Source: Kofleriaceae bacterium (GTDB taxonomy: Bacteria; Myxococcota_A; Polyangia; Haliangiales; Haliangiaceae). From it: a stretch of DNA of 64,000 nucleotides. Positions within the stretch are counted from its first letter, which is position 1, and each line of letters opens with the position of its first letter. The position numbers and the translations under genes are program-made. The stretch lies in NCBI GenBank assembly GCA_018057825.1, contig JAGPCY010000021.1, positions 1 through 64,000 on the forward strand, given 5' to 3'. The notes beneath the pieces were generated by a model. It ran no database searches and had not been told where the DNA came from. It saw nothing but the letters and a program-made list of their open reading frames with translations. Positions 41,128 to 49,962 of the stretch are shown here, one piece after another.

Positions 41128-41144
41128 TGCAACCGGTGGGCCGA
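41128..41144 (-). promoter_or_regulatory. Possible sigma-54-type promoter of the two-component genes
   Basis: The minus strand reads TCGGCCCACCGGTTGCA, matching 10 of 14 defined consensus positions, with an exact TTGCA at -12 and GG at -24. The implied start point, about 41116, is a few bases before the kinase ATG. It is weaker than the copper-operon site and could be chance in GC-rich DNA. Confidence 0.4.
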
Positions 41145-41186
41145 CGATAGCGCGCCCGCCGCGGCCGTTGTGGTAAGCCCGCGGCG

Positions 41187-42476
41187 ATGACGCTGCGCCC
41201 CGCTCCCCGCTCCGCCGAACTGTTCGCCCGCGCCCAGGCCGTGATCCCCGGCGGGGTGAACTCGCCGGTCCGCGCCTGCCGCCAGGTCGGCTGCGAGCCG
41301 CTGTTCATCGCCCGCGGCCAGGGCGGCCGGATCTACGACGTCGATGGCAACGAGTACCTCGACCTGGTCGGCTCGTGGGGGCCGATGATCCTCGGCCACG
41401 CCCATCCCGAGATCGCCGAGGCCATCACCCGGGCCCTGGCCGACGGCACCAGCTTCGGCGCCCCGTGCGCGCGCGAGGTCGAGTTCGCCGAGGCCGTGCG
41501 CGCCGCCATGCCATCGATGGAGAAGGTGCGGGCGGTGTCGTCCGGCACCGAGGCCACGATGAGCGCGCTGCGGCTGGCTCGCGGCTTCACCAAGCGCAAC
41601 CTGATCGTCAAGATCGACGGCGCGTACCACGGCCACTCCGACTCGCTCCTGGTCGCGGCCGGCTCGGGCGCGGCCACGCTCGGCATCCCCGGCTCGGCCG
41701 GCGTCACCGCCGGCGCCACCGCCGACACCTTGACCATCCCGCACAACGACCTCGGGGCCCTCGAGGCGATCTTCGCCGCCCGCCCCGGCGAGGTGGCGGC
41801 GGTGATCGTCGAGGCCATCCCGGGCAACATGGGCTGCGTCCCACCGGCCCCCGGCTACCTGGCCGGGCTCCGCGCGCTGACCGCCACCCACGGCGCGGTC
41901 TTCATCCTCGACGAGGTCATGACCGGCTTCCGGGTCGCCTACGGCGGCGCCCAGGCCCTCTACGGGATCACCCCCGACCTCACCTGCGTCGGCAAGATCG
42001 TCGGCGGCGGGTTGCCGGCCGCGGCCTTCGGCGGCCGGGCCGAGATCATGGATCAGCTCGCGCCGCTCGGCCCGGTCTACCAGGCCGGCACCCTGTCGGG
42101 GAACCCGATCGCGATGGCCGCCGGCTGCAAGATGCTCGAGCTCCTGCGCCAGCCCGGCACCTACGAGCGGCTGGAGTCGCTGTCGGCCCGCCTGGCCATG
42201 GGCCTCCTCGGCGCGGCCCGGGCCGCCGGGGTCCCGGCCACGGTCGAGCGGGTCGGCTCGATGTTGACCCTGTTCTTCACCGAGGGTCCGGTCACCGACT
42301 ACGCCTCGGCCAAGCGCTGCGACCTGACGCGCTTCGGCCAGTTCTTCCGCGGCATGCGCGATCGCGGGGTGTCGCTGCCGCCGTCCCAGTTCGAGGCGAT
42401 GTTCGTGTCCCTGGCCCACTCGGACGACGACATCGACGCGATCGTCACCGCGGCCGCCCAGACCCTGGCCGCCTGA
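41187..42476 (+). CDS. hemL: Glutamate-1-semialdehyde 2,1-aminomutase
   Basis: HemL converts glutamate-1-semialdehyde to 5-aminolevulinate in the C5 route of tetrapyrrole synthesis, using pyridoxal phosphate or pyridoxamine phosphate. The 429-aa length is usual. Cofactor lysine is Lys270 ([13 protein letters not shown]); [22 protein letters not shown] and LDEVMTGFR are the family motifs. It is transcribed away from the histidine kinase gene, with 75 bases between. It supplies haem for the many cytochrome-like proteins in the window; gltX, which makes the Glu-tRNA used by the pathway, lies near the other end. Confidence 0.97.
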   Translation: MTLRPAPRSAELFARAQAVIPGGVNSPVRACRQVGCEPLFIARGQGGRIYDVDGNEYLDLVGSWGPMILGHAHPEIAEAITRALADGTSFGAPCAREVEFAEAVRAAMPSMEKVRAVSSGTEATMSALRLARGFTKRNLIVKIDGAYHGHSDSLLVAAGSGAATLGIPGSAGVTAGATADTLTIPHNDLGALEAIFAARPGEVAAVIVEAIPGNMGCVPPAPGYLAGLRALTATHGAVFILDEVMTGFRVAYGGAQALYGITPDLTCVGKIVGGGLPAAAFGGRAEIMDQLAPLGPVYQAGTLSGNPIAMAAGCKMLELLRQPGTYERLESLSARLAMGLLGAARAAGVPATVERVGSMLTLFFTEGPVTDYASAKRCDLTRFGQFFRGMRDRGVSLPPSQFEAMFVSLAHSDDDIDAIVTAAAQTLAA

Positions 42477-42647
42477 CCGCGGGGGCCCGCGGCAATCCGC
42501 CGCAGGTGGCGGATCGTCTCGGCCGGCATCTCGGCAGACGTGGTGGTTGCGCGCGATCTCCCTCGACCCTCCCTAGGCTTTGCGCCGATGGCGATTGACC
42601 CGCACGGAGGGCCGTGTTACACGGCGCGCGCTCATACGCAGATTCCC

Positions 42648-43025
42648 ATGGGACTTCGCGAGGATAGCCTCACCATCCGCGACGATTTGCCGCAGGCGAC
42701 GCCTGAGGGCACGCGGAGGGCCGCGCCCTACGCCGCCCGCACCCGCGACTACTACCGGTCGCTGTCGGCCTCGACGGTCGGGCTGGAGATGGCGGTCTCC
42801 GTGCTGCTCGGGCTGTTCGCCGGTCGCTGGCTCGACGGCAAGGCCGGCACCGACCCGTGGCTCATGATCGTCGGCCTGGTCCTGGGCTTCACCGCCGGCC
42901 TGCGCTCGGTGATGCGGTTCGTCCGCCTGGCCGATCGCGACGCCGAGCGCGCCGAGGCCGAGGCCGCCCGGATGACCGCGGCCGCCGAGCGCGCGACCAG
43001 CGCCGCCGGGGAGCGCGCCCCATGA
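42648..43025 (+). CDS. atpZ: AtpZ-type F0F1 ATP synthase accessory protein
   Basis: This 125-aa protein has two membrane helices joined by GRWLDGKAGTDPWLM, the pattern of the AtpZ/ATPase gene 1 family that often opens atp operons. Its C-terminus is a charged, Ala-rich helix. I chose the ATG at 42648 because the product then has the family's usual length; an ATG at 42588 would add 20 residues that look untranslated. The stop overlaps the atpI start. Confidence 0.8.
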   Translation: MGLREDSLTIRDDLPQATPEGTRRAAPYAARTRDYYRSLSASTVGLEMAVSVLLGLFAGRWLDGKAGTDPWLMIVGLVLGFTAGLRSVMRFVRLADRDAERAEAEAARMTAAAERATSAAGERAP

Positions 43026-43450
43026 CCGCCGCTCACCTGCCGCGGATCGAGCGGCTGAACTACCTGATCGGCGGCGTGCTGGTGATCGTCTGCGCGCTGA
43101 CGGTGAACCGCGACCAGGCCCTGGGCGCCGCGGTCGGCGTGGCGCTGACCTGCCTCAACTTCGCGTTCATGTCGCGGCTCATCGGCCGCTGGCTCGAGGA
43201 CGCCAAGCGCGGCGACGGCGTCGGCTCGAGCCGGATCGCCCTCATCATGCCGAAGATGGCGCTGCTCATGGGGGCGGTGGTCGCGTGTTTGGCCTTCCTG
43301 CCCATCGATCCGATCTTCTTCGTGATCGGCTACTCGATCTTCATCGTCTCGATCGTCGTCGAAGGGGTCCTGTCCGTGGTACGTCCGGCCCCGCCTGCCC
43401 CTGACCCGTCCGCGGACGAGTCCCCCTCTACCCCTACGTCCTCGAGCTAG
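43022..43450 (+). CDS. atpI: ATP synthase subunit I
   Basis: The start overlaps the atpZ stop by four bases (ATGA). The 142-aa protein has four hydrophobic helices (about 13-28, 33-50, 75-92 and 95-118) and a Pro/Ser-rich tail. This fits the AtpI family, which helps assemble the c-ring in some bacteria. Identification rests on topology and position directly before atpB, as family sequences are poorly conserved. Confidence 0.75.
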   Translation: MTAAHLPRIERLNYLIGGVLVIVCALTVNRDQALGAAVGVALTCLNFAFMSRLIGRWLEDAKRGDGVGSSRIALIMPKMALLMGAVVACLAFLPIDPIFFVIGYSIFIVSIVVEGVLSVVRPAPPAPDPSADESPSTPTSSS

Positions 43451-43453
43451 CCC

Positions 43454-44233
43454 ATGGGTGAACACGGCACTTGGTTCGATTTCCTGAACCGCTTCTCCTT
43501 CTGGCAGACCCTGCAGGAGAAGGCGCAGAGCGCGCTCGGCCGCGAGAAGCCGATGCTCCTGGTGTTCGACAAGACCCACTTCACGCTGACCCACGTCCTG
43601 GTGACGATGGTCGTGCTGGGGTTCGTGATCTTCGGCGCGCTGCGGTTCAAGGCTGGGCTGGCCACCGCCGACAGCGGCCTGGTGCCGCCGCGCCGCATGA
43701 ACCTGCGCAACTTCTTCGAGGTCATGGCCGAGAGCGTGTACGGCATGGTCGAGGGCGCGATGGGCTCCCACAACGCCGCGCGGTTCTTCCCGCTGGTCGG
43801 CACGCTCTGGCTGTTCATCCTGTTCGGCAACCTGATCGGCCTGGTGCCGGGCTTCGTGTCGCCCAACGACACGATCAAGACCAACCTCGCCCTGGGCGCC
43901 TCGGTGTTCTTCCTGACCCACATCTACGGCGTCAAGGAGCACGGCCTGGCGTACTTCAAGCACTTCCTCGGCCCGTCGCCCGCCCTGGCGCCGCTGATGC
44001 TGCCCATCGAGATCGTCAGCCACATCGCTCGCCCGATCTCGCTGACCTTGCGCCTCATGGGCAACATGGTCGCCGACCACAAGGTGGTGTTCTCGTTCTT
44101 CATGCTGGTGCCGATCCTGGTGCCGCTGCCCTTCATGCTCCTCGGCCTCCTGGTCTGCCTGGTTCAGGCCATCGTGTTCTGCACGCTGACGATGGTCTAT
44201 CTGTCGATGGCGGTGGAGCACGAGGAGCACTGA
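43454..44233 (+). CDS. atpB: ATP synthase F0 subunit a
   Basis: Subunit a forms the half-channels for ions beside the c-ring. The 259-aa protein has the expected membrane helices, and the essential arginine is Arg200 in ISLTLRLMGNMVADHKV, corresponding to Arg210 of E. coli. FFEVMAESVYGMVE and GNLIGLVPGF are family segments. It starts three bases after atpI, 115 bases before atpE. Confidence 0.97.
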   Translation: MGEHGTWFDFLNRFSFWQTLQEKAQSALGREKPMLLVFDKTHFTLTHVLVTMVVLGFVIFGALRFKAGLATADSGLVPPRRMNLRNFFEVMAESVYGMVEGAMGSHNAARFFPLVGTLWLFILFGNLIGLVPGFVSPNDTIKTNLALGASVFFLTHIYGVKEHGLAYFKHFLGPSPALAPLMLPIEIVSHIARPISLTLRLMGNMVADHKVVFSFFMLVPILVPLPFMLLGLLVCLVQAIVFCTLTMVYLSMAVEHEEH

Positions 44234-44348
44234 CCGCCGGCGCCGACCGATCGCCGCCCTCTTTTGTCGACCGACCCTCTTCACCCGCCGCAAGAATCAC
44301 GCTAGGTATCCCGCGCTCCGCGCGTCTGGACACACAAGGAGAAAAGAC

Positions 44349-44687
44349 ATGAGCCACCGTTCGATCAAGAAGCTCACCTCGCTGTTCACCTTCTTCGCCG
44401 TGCTGTGCATCTCGGGCGTCGCGTTCGCCCAGGGCAGCGGCAAGGAGATGGCGGTCGCCGCCAACTCCGGTCTGATCGCAATCGGCGCGTCGTTCGGCCT
44501 CGGCATCGCCGCCCTCGGTGGCGCGCTCGCCCAGGGCCGCGCTGCCGCCACCGCCCTCGACGGCATCGCCCGCAACCCCGGCGCGGCCGACAAGATCCGC
44601 GGCCCGATGATTCTCGGCCTCGCCCTGATCGAGTCGCTGGTCATCTACGCGCTCATCGTGGCCTTCCTCCTCTTGGGCAAGATCTGA
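44349..44687 (+). CDS. atpE: ATP synthase F0 subunit c
   Basis: This is a 112-aa subunit with an N-terminal extension of about 28 residues that looks like a cleavable signal peptide (ISGVAFA), then the two-helix hairpin with ARNPGA in the loop. The ion-binding carboxylate is Glu95 (ALIESLVIY). Gln62, Ser96 and Tyr100 occupy positions that in sodium-binding c subunits help hold Na+, while the threonine of that set is a leucine. The genes for the F1 part do not follow; a terminator stands 29 bases downstream. Confidence 0.95.
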   Translation: MSHRSIKKLTSLFTFFAVLCISGVAFAQGSGKEMAVAANSGLIAIGASFGLGIAALGGALAQGRAAATALDGIARNPGAADKIRGPMILGLALIESLVIYALIVAFLLLGKI

Positions 44688-44715
44688 TCTAGGCCCGGAC
44701 GCGTCGGAGCGTGAG

Positions 44716-44746
44716 ACGCCGCCCTGACGGGCGGCGTTCGTTTTTT
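44716..44746 (+). terminator. Rho-independent terminator of atp operon
   Basis: A nine-base perfect stem (ACGCCGCCC / GGGCGGCGT) with loop TGAC is followed by TCGTTTTTT. It is placed 29 bases after the atpE stop and ends the F0 operon. Confidence 0.92.
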
Positions 44747-45069
44747 CGGTGACCCGGTGCGTGGGGCGCGAGGGTGGTGGTTTCTACCGGGCGGGTATCC
44801 GGAACCCCGCGCGCGAACCAGCGGTTCCGGAGGTGGGTGGGGAGGATGCGGATGCGCGCGAGCCGATGGGAGCGCGAGGGTGGTGGCGTGTGCCGGCGGG
44901 TATCCGGAACCCCGCGTGCCTTTTTCGGTGACCCGGTGCGTGGGGCGCGAGGGTGGTGGTTTCTACCGGGCGGGTATCCGGAACCCCGCGCGTACGTTTC
45001 TTTTCGGACCCGGTGCGTGGGGCGCGAGGGTGGTGGTTTCTACCGGGCGGGTGTCCGGAACCCCGCGCG
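44747..45069. repeat. Cluster of four intergenic repeats of about 67 bp
   Basis: Copies lie at 44747-44813, 44926-44992 and 45001-45069, with a shortened, diverged copy at 44865-44918. Shared text includes GCGTGGGGCGCGAGGGTGG, then TTTCTACCGGGCGGGT and TCCGGAACCCCGCG; the last part is an imperfect palindrome around TCCGGA. Copy 1 begins inside the tail of the atp terminator, and copies 3 and 4 also start after a T-run. Between copies, a GAACCAG(C/A)GGTTCCGGAGGT segment occurs twice. No ORF here looks coding. From 45070 to 45269 I see only GA-rich, non-coding DNA. Confidence 0.88.
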
Positions 45070-45269
45070 TGAACCAGAGGTTCCGGAGGTCGAGGGGGAG
45101 GACGCGGAGGAGCGCGGACGGATATGCGCGGGCGGATGGGCGCGGGCGGATTGGGCGCGGATCCGGAGGTCGGTGGGGAGGATGCGGAGGAGGGCGGAGG
45201 GGAGGCGCGGGTGGGTGTGATGGCGGGGTGGCTTGCGAGGGATGGCGGGCCGTGGGACGATCGGGGTCC

Positions 45270-45773
<504 letters not shown>

Positions 45774-45777
45774 GCCG

Positions 45778-46350
45778 GTGCCGAACCTGGTCCGAGCGCG
45801 AGGCGGGGCGATCGGCGCGGCGGCGGTGGCGGCCGCGCTCTCGGCCGGCGCGAGCGACGCCATCGGCGAGCCCCTGCCCCCGGCCCGCGTCTCGGCCATC
45901 GCCGGCGGCAAGCTCGGCACCGGGGCGCTCTTCGACCAGCTCGGCGCTGGCCTGGTGTGGGGCTTCGAGGGCGCCTACGCCCCGCTCCGGGCGCCGCAGA
46001 CGATCGGCCTGGGCGTGACCTGGTCGGTCCTGTGGAGCGACTTCTTCGGCGGCAGCGCCCGGGTGGCCGACGCGTGGAAGACCGTCGAGTTCGACCTGGG
46101 GTTGCGGCTGCGCCTCATGATCGGCGCGCGCCGCCGCGCGGTCGCGTACCTCGCCGGCGGCGCGGTCCTGACCCGGGCCAACGAGTCGCCCTTCGCCGAC
46201 GATGACCGGTCGTTCATCGGGCCGTGGGGCGGGTTCGGCCTCGAGGCCGGCATCCTCGGCCTGGTGGTCACCGGCGGCGCCCGCTTCGCCGTCCTCGACC
46301 AGAGCCAGGGGACCTTGGCGCTGACCCTGTCGGTCGGCCTGGGTCGCTGA
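45778..46350 (+). CDS. Exported barrel-like protein of unknown function
   Basis: The 190-aa product reads from a GTG five bases after the cNMP gene. It has a hydrophobic signal-like start (about 1-30) and then alternating short strands with Gly turns, ending LALTLSVGLGR, which suggests a small outer-membrane beta barrel. There are no cysteines and no enzyme motif. Tight spacing implies joint expression with the cNMP-binding protein. Identity is unknown. Confidence 0.6.
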   Translation: MPNLVRARGGAIGAAAVAAALSAGASDAIGEPLPPARVSAIAGGKLGTGALFDQLGAGLVWGFEGAYAPLRAPQTIGLGVTWSVLWSDFFGGSARVADAWKTVEFDLGLRLRLMIGARRRAVAYLAGGAVLTRANESPFADDDRSFIGPWGGFGLEAGILGLVVTGGARFAVLDQSQGTLALTLSVGLGR

Positions 46351-46410
46351 CCGCCTGCGAGGGCGCGGCGCTCGCGTCGGGTCTGGGCGCGCGCGTCGTC
46401 CGGCGCGGCG

Positions 46411-48024
46411 TCAGCGCGGCGCCTTGGCCAACGAGCGCACGAACAGCTCGATGTTGCGGCGGAGCTGCCGGTCCGGGCAGTACGGCAGCGCCCGACGCCA
46501 GGTCTCGACCGCGCGCCCGTGCTGCCCGCGCTCGTAGTAGAGGTACGCGAGCCGGGTCAGCGCCGGAAAGTAGTCGGGCTGCGCGGCGATCACCGCCTCG
46601 TACTCGCGGACCGCGTCGTCGCGCTGGCGTTCGCGCTGCAACAGGTTGGCGAGGGCGAAGCGAACCCGCGCCGCGCCCGGCCGCGCCGCCACCCGTTCGC
46701 GCAGCGCCGCGATCGCGCCGCCGCGATCCCCGGCCTCGTAGCGATCGAGGGCGCGCTTGAGCGCCGCCTCGTCGGCGGCCGCCCCCAGCGCCGCGCGCCG
46801 CTGTCCCAGGAGCTCGCGGACGATGCGCAGGAGCCGGGTGGTGTCGAGGGGCTTGGCGGCGTAGCCGTCGGCGCTGTAGCGGAGCAGGACCTCGGGCGTC
46901 ACGCGCCCCGACTCGATCACCGCCGACATCAGGATCACCGCGACGTCGCGCAGCCGCGGCGTCTGCTTGATCGCCCGGCACAGGCGGAAGCCGTCGACCC
47001 CGGGCAAGAGGATGTCGGCGATCACGACGTCGGGGGCGGCCCCGGCGATCGCGCGGATCGCGTCGTCACCACCCTCGGCGGTCGCGACCTCGTAGCCGCG
47101 CGGCGCCAGCTCCTTGACCAAGAGCTGACGGGTCGCGTAGTCGTCATCGACGACGAGGACCCGGGTCGCCTCCCCCAGGACGTGGGGCGGGCCGCCGGCC
47201 ATCGCCGCGACCAGCGCGCCGACGTCGCCGCCATCGCCGCCAGGCTCGCCCGGCTCGGCCTCGACCACCGAGCCGCCGCCGGGTCGCGACCACGGCCCGT
47301 CGGTCGGCCAGGCCGAGCCGCGCGGCGCCAGGATCGGGATCTGGCTCGGCAGCTCGTCGTCGAGCGCGGCCTCGGGCTCGCGCTCGATCAGGGCGCGGAC
47401 GTCGAGCTCCTTGGTGCTGTCGTCGCGGATCGCGCGCACGATCGCGGCGTCGTCGTCGTGGGCCAGCTCGGCCAGCGGCTCGTCCCCGACGAGCGCGCCG
47501 CCATCGATCGTCGCGTCCTCGTCGGCGCCGACCAGGACGACCCGCGGCGGCGTGCCAGCGTCGACCATCGCGCCCGGCCAGGTCGCCTCGCCGCGAGCCC
47601 GGGCCGCCAGCGCCGCGCGGATCGTGCGCGCCACGGTCACCGCCAGCGCCAGCGCGATCACCACCTGGCCGCGGCCGGCGAGGTGGACCAGCGCCGTCGC
47701 GTCGACCTGCTCGGGATGAGCCGACGCGACGTAGACGCGGCCGCCCTCGACGGCGATCGGCACGAGCTGCGCGCCCAGCCAGGTCTCGGCGCCGACGCCA
47801 TCGAGGAGCGCGAGCTCGACCACCGACTCGTCGAGCACCGCGGCCGCGCGACCGTTGGCGGCGGCCAGCACCCCGGCCAGGGTCCGCTCGTCGGCGTAGC
47901 CCAGGACGTAGGCCACCGAGGCGATCGGCAGGCGCTCCGACTGGCGCGCCAGCACGTCCTCGAGAGCACGCTCATCGGGCAGCGCGCCGAGCTCGAGCAG
48001 CCAGCGCCCGAATGCGGCGGACAC
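46411..48024 (-). CDS. MshEN-like / receiver / TPR regulatory protein
   Basis: The 537-aa protein combines three parts. Residues 1-140 resemble the N-terminal domain of GspE/PilB-type ATPases (LLELGALPDERALEDVLARQ, LDESVVELALLDGVGAETWLGAQLVPI), a fold that in MshE binds c-di-GMP. An acidic linker follows. Residues 286-400 are a receiver domain with acid pocket VVDDD and phospho-acceptor Asp337. Residues of about 415-530 are TPR-like repeats. It has no output domain for DNA, so it probably works through protein contacts, as in myxobacterial motility or polarity regulators. Function is inferred only. Confidence 0.78.
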   Translation of the reverse strand: MSAAFGRWLLELGALPDERALEDVLARQSERLPIASVAYVLGYADERTLAGVLAAANGRAAAVLDESVVELALLDGVGAETWLGAQLVPIAVEGGRVYVASAHPEQVDATALVHLAGRGQVVIALALAVTVARTIRAALAARARGEATWPGAMVDAGTPPRVVLVGADEDATIDGGALVGDEPLAELAHDDDAAIVRAIRDDSTKELDVRALIEREPEAALDDELPSQIPILAPRGSAWPTDGPWSRPGGGSVVEAEPGEPGGDGGDVGALVAAMAGGPPHVLGEATRVLVVDDDYATRQLLVKELAPRGYEVATAEGGDDAIRAIAGAAPDVVIADILLPGVDGFRLCRAIKQTPRLRDVAVILMSAVIESGRVTPEVLLRYSADGYAAKPLDTTRLLRIVRELLGQRRAALGAAADEAALKRALDRYEAGDRGGAIAALRERVAARPGAARVRFALANLLQRERQRDDAVREYEAVIAAQPDYFPALTRLAYLYYERGQHGRAVETWRRALPYCPDRQLRRNIELFVRSLAKAPR

Positions 48025-48401
48025 GCCTCACGCTACCACGCAGGGCGGTCGCGCCGGGGTCGCGCCGGGGTCACGCCGGGGTGAGGCGCACGGTCGCTCC
48101 TGCGCGACCTGTCCCACCTGCCACCACTGGCCACGGCGTCGGCCAGCGCGCCATGGTGTCACATCGCCCGCCCCCGGCGAGCCAGGAAGCCCCCGACCTG
48201 CTAGGGTGTGGTGCCCACGTCCCCAGGGCATCGGGCTTGCTAAATGGCTTGCTCGACGGCTTGCTGAACAAGCTCGGCAAACGGCTTGCTGAAGTATCGA
48301 CAGAATCGACTCGCTGACAGCCGGGTCTGCTGAAAGCCGAGCTTGCTCAAGGTCGCGTCGCTGCAGTGCGGGATTCGTCGTCCCAGGAGATCCAACCGCG
48401 C
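48025..48401 (+). other. Repeat-bearing leader region upstream of carD
   Basis: No convincing gene lies here. Three 12-base repeats of the form GTCGCGCCGGGG occupy 48048-48083. Four copies of GGCTTGCT stand at 48234, 48246, 48258 and 48283, the first three exactly 12 bases apart, with GCTTG-CTGAA-CAAGC able to form a hairpin. An AGGAG lies about 12 bases before the carD start. The segment probably contains the carD promoter and a structured leader, but I could not identify promoter elements with confidence. Confidence 0.55.
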
Positions 48402-48884
48402 ATGTCCTTCCAGATCGGCCAGATGGCAGTGTATCCCGCTCACGGTGTGGTGGAGGTGATCGGTGTGGACACCAAGCAGATCACGGGCAGCCCCTTCGTG
48501 TTCTACGTCCTGCGTGTCCTCGAGAACGGGATGCAGATCATGGTCCCCCGCGACAAGGCCGATCAGGTCGGCCTGCGGCCGTTGGCGACCGCCCGCGACG
48601 TCGACGAGATGTTCGTCGTGCTGCGCGACACCGAGTCGATCGTCGACAAGCAGACCTGGAACCGCCGGTACCGCGGCTTCATGGACAAGATCAAGACCGG
48701 CTCGCTGTTCGAGGTCGCCGAGGTGTTCCGCGATCTCATGCGGCTGCGGACCTCGAAGAACCTGTCGTTCGGCGAGCGTCGGATGCTCGAGACCGCCCGG
48801 ACCCTGATGGTGAAGGAGGTCGCCCTGGCCCGCCGCTGGTCGGACATGCGGGCCGGGGAAGAGCTCGATCGCGCCTGCGCCTGA
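48402..48884 (+). CDS. cdnL: CarD/CdnL-family RNA polymerase-binding regulator
   Basis: The 160-aa protein opens with FQIGQMAVYPAHGVVEVIGV, the RNA-polymerase-interacting domain of the CarD_CdnL_TRCF family that binds the beta subunit, and continues with the all-helical C-terminal domain (NRRYRGFMDKIKTG, LFEVAEVFRDLM, LSFGERRMLETARTLM). Length and layout match CdnL of Myxococcus, which is essential and stabilises open complexes at rRNA promoters. It lacks the AT-hook tail of CarD proper. Gene symbol is by this resemblance. Confidence 0.9.
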   Translation: MSFQIGQMAVYPAHGVVEVIGVDTKQITGSPFVFYVLRVLENGMQIMVPRDKADQVGLRPLATARDVDEMFVVLRDTESIVDKQTWNRRYRGFMDKIKTGSLFEVAEVFRDLMRLRTSKNLSFGERRMLETARTLMVKEVALARRWSDMRAGEELDRACA

Positions 48885-49034
48885 CGGGTCGGGTGTGAAC
48901 CGGGGTCGGGTTCGGGTACGGCCTCGGCCCTCCCCGACCCTAGCCTGAACCTACCGGCACGAGGCGGTCACGTGGTCACCCGACCCCCGCGCTGAAGCAC
49001 CGGCCGACCGGAGGGAGGCGTCTCGGAGGGGAGG

Positions 49035-49082
49035 CTCGTCGGGCTTCGCCCGACGAGGGGAGGTTTGGTGACAAACCTCCCC
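49035..49082. terminator. Twin perfect hairpins between convergent genes
   Basis: CTCGTCGGGC-TTC-GCCCGACGAG (49035-49057) is followed directly by GGGGAGGTTTG-GTGA-CAAACCTCCCC (49057-49082). Both stems are perfect. They lie between the convergent cdnL and macrodomain genes and end eight bases from the macrodomain stop, so they probably work as a bidirectional stop, although no long T-run follows on either strand. Confidence 0.6.
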
Positions 49083-49090
49083 AGAAAATA

Positions 49091-49600
49091 CTACAGGTTC
49101 TGCACCGCGTTGCGCAGCGCCTCTTCGAAGGTCTCGACCATCTCGGCGTCGGTGTCGACGAGGTAGATGGTCTCTGGGCACGCGCGTTTGTGGGCGCGGA
49201 TCTCTTCGACGATCGCCCGGGCGGCCTCGTCCATGGCGACCTCGCCGTGGTCGGTGCCCATGCCCGAGAACGCGATGATCTTGAACTGTTTGACGTCGGC
49301 GGCGATCAGGGCGGCGCGGGCGGCTCGGCGCACGTGCTCGGCGGTGATCTTCTGGCCGGGCTCGTCCATGATCGGCGCGTGGATCACGAACTTACATGGG
49401 AGGGCGCCAGCGCCGGTGATGATGGCCGCACCGACCGCGATCGGCGCCCGGGCCATGGCGTCCTGCTGGATGATGTCGCCGCCGATGCGCCGGATGTGGC
49501 CGCACGTGCGGCCCCCCATGATCCCAAGGGAATTCCCTGGGTTGACGATCGCGTCGACGGGTAGGGTGACGAGATCTGCGGTCGCGACGTGCACCTGCAT
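49091..49600 (-). CDS. Macrodomain protein (ADP-ribose-binding)
   Basis: This 169-aa single-domain protein has the macro fold signature VDAIVNPGNSLGIMGGRTCG followed by HIRRIGGDIIQQDA, then a ligand-loop region ALPCKFVIHAPIMD and IIAFSGMGTDHGEV. Macrodomains bind ADP-ribose, and many remove it from proteins or hydrolyse related metabolites. The usual catalytic Asn is represented by Asn of NPGN, but a Cys-Gly-His replaces the common Gly-rich VAG segment, so activity is uncertain. It is monocistronic and lies between the twin hairpins and array b. Confidence 0.83.
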   Translation of the reverse strand: MQVHVATADLVTLPVDAIVNPGNSLGIMGGRTCGHIRRIGGDIIQQDAMARAPIAVGAAIITGAGALPCKFVIHAPIMDEPGQKITAEHVRRAARAALIAADVKQFKIIAFSGMGTDHGEVAMDEAARAIVEEIRAHKRACPETIYLVDTDAEMVETFEEALRNAVQNL

Positions 49601-49658
49601 TTCGACCGGTCGGACCCTAGCACACCGCTCGCGACGATTTCAATCGAGGTAGAACGGG

Positions 49659-49835
<177 letters not shown>

Positions 49836-49962
49836 GCCGAGGGCCAAGATGGCCTCCAGACGGGACGGTTGTGACGGGCCGATCTACCGTCGCTGAGGTG
49901 CGGAGATCGAGCGGCCCGGGCGGGTTGACCTGTCCCCCGGCCGATGGTCTATTCGGGCCGCT

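Noticed and set aside
42495-42514. Hairpin ATCCGCC/GGCGGAT after hemL
   Set aside because: A seven-base stem without T-run, near the expected atp promoter; too weak to call a terminator.
48012-48317. 101-aa ORF with GLLDGLLNKLGKRL segment
   Set aside because: The amphipathic look derives from the GGCTTGCT repeats; there is no ribosome site and the first half overlaps the opposite gene's start and the 12-base repeats.
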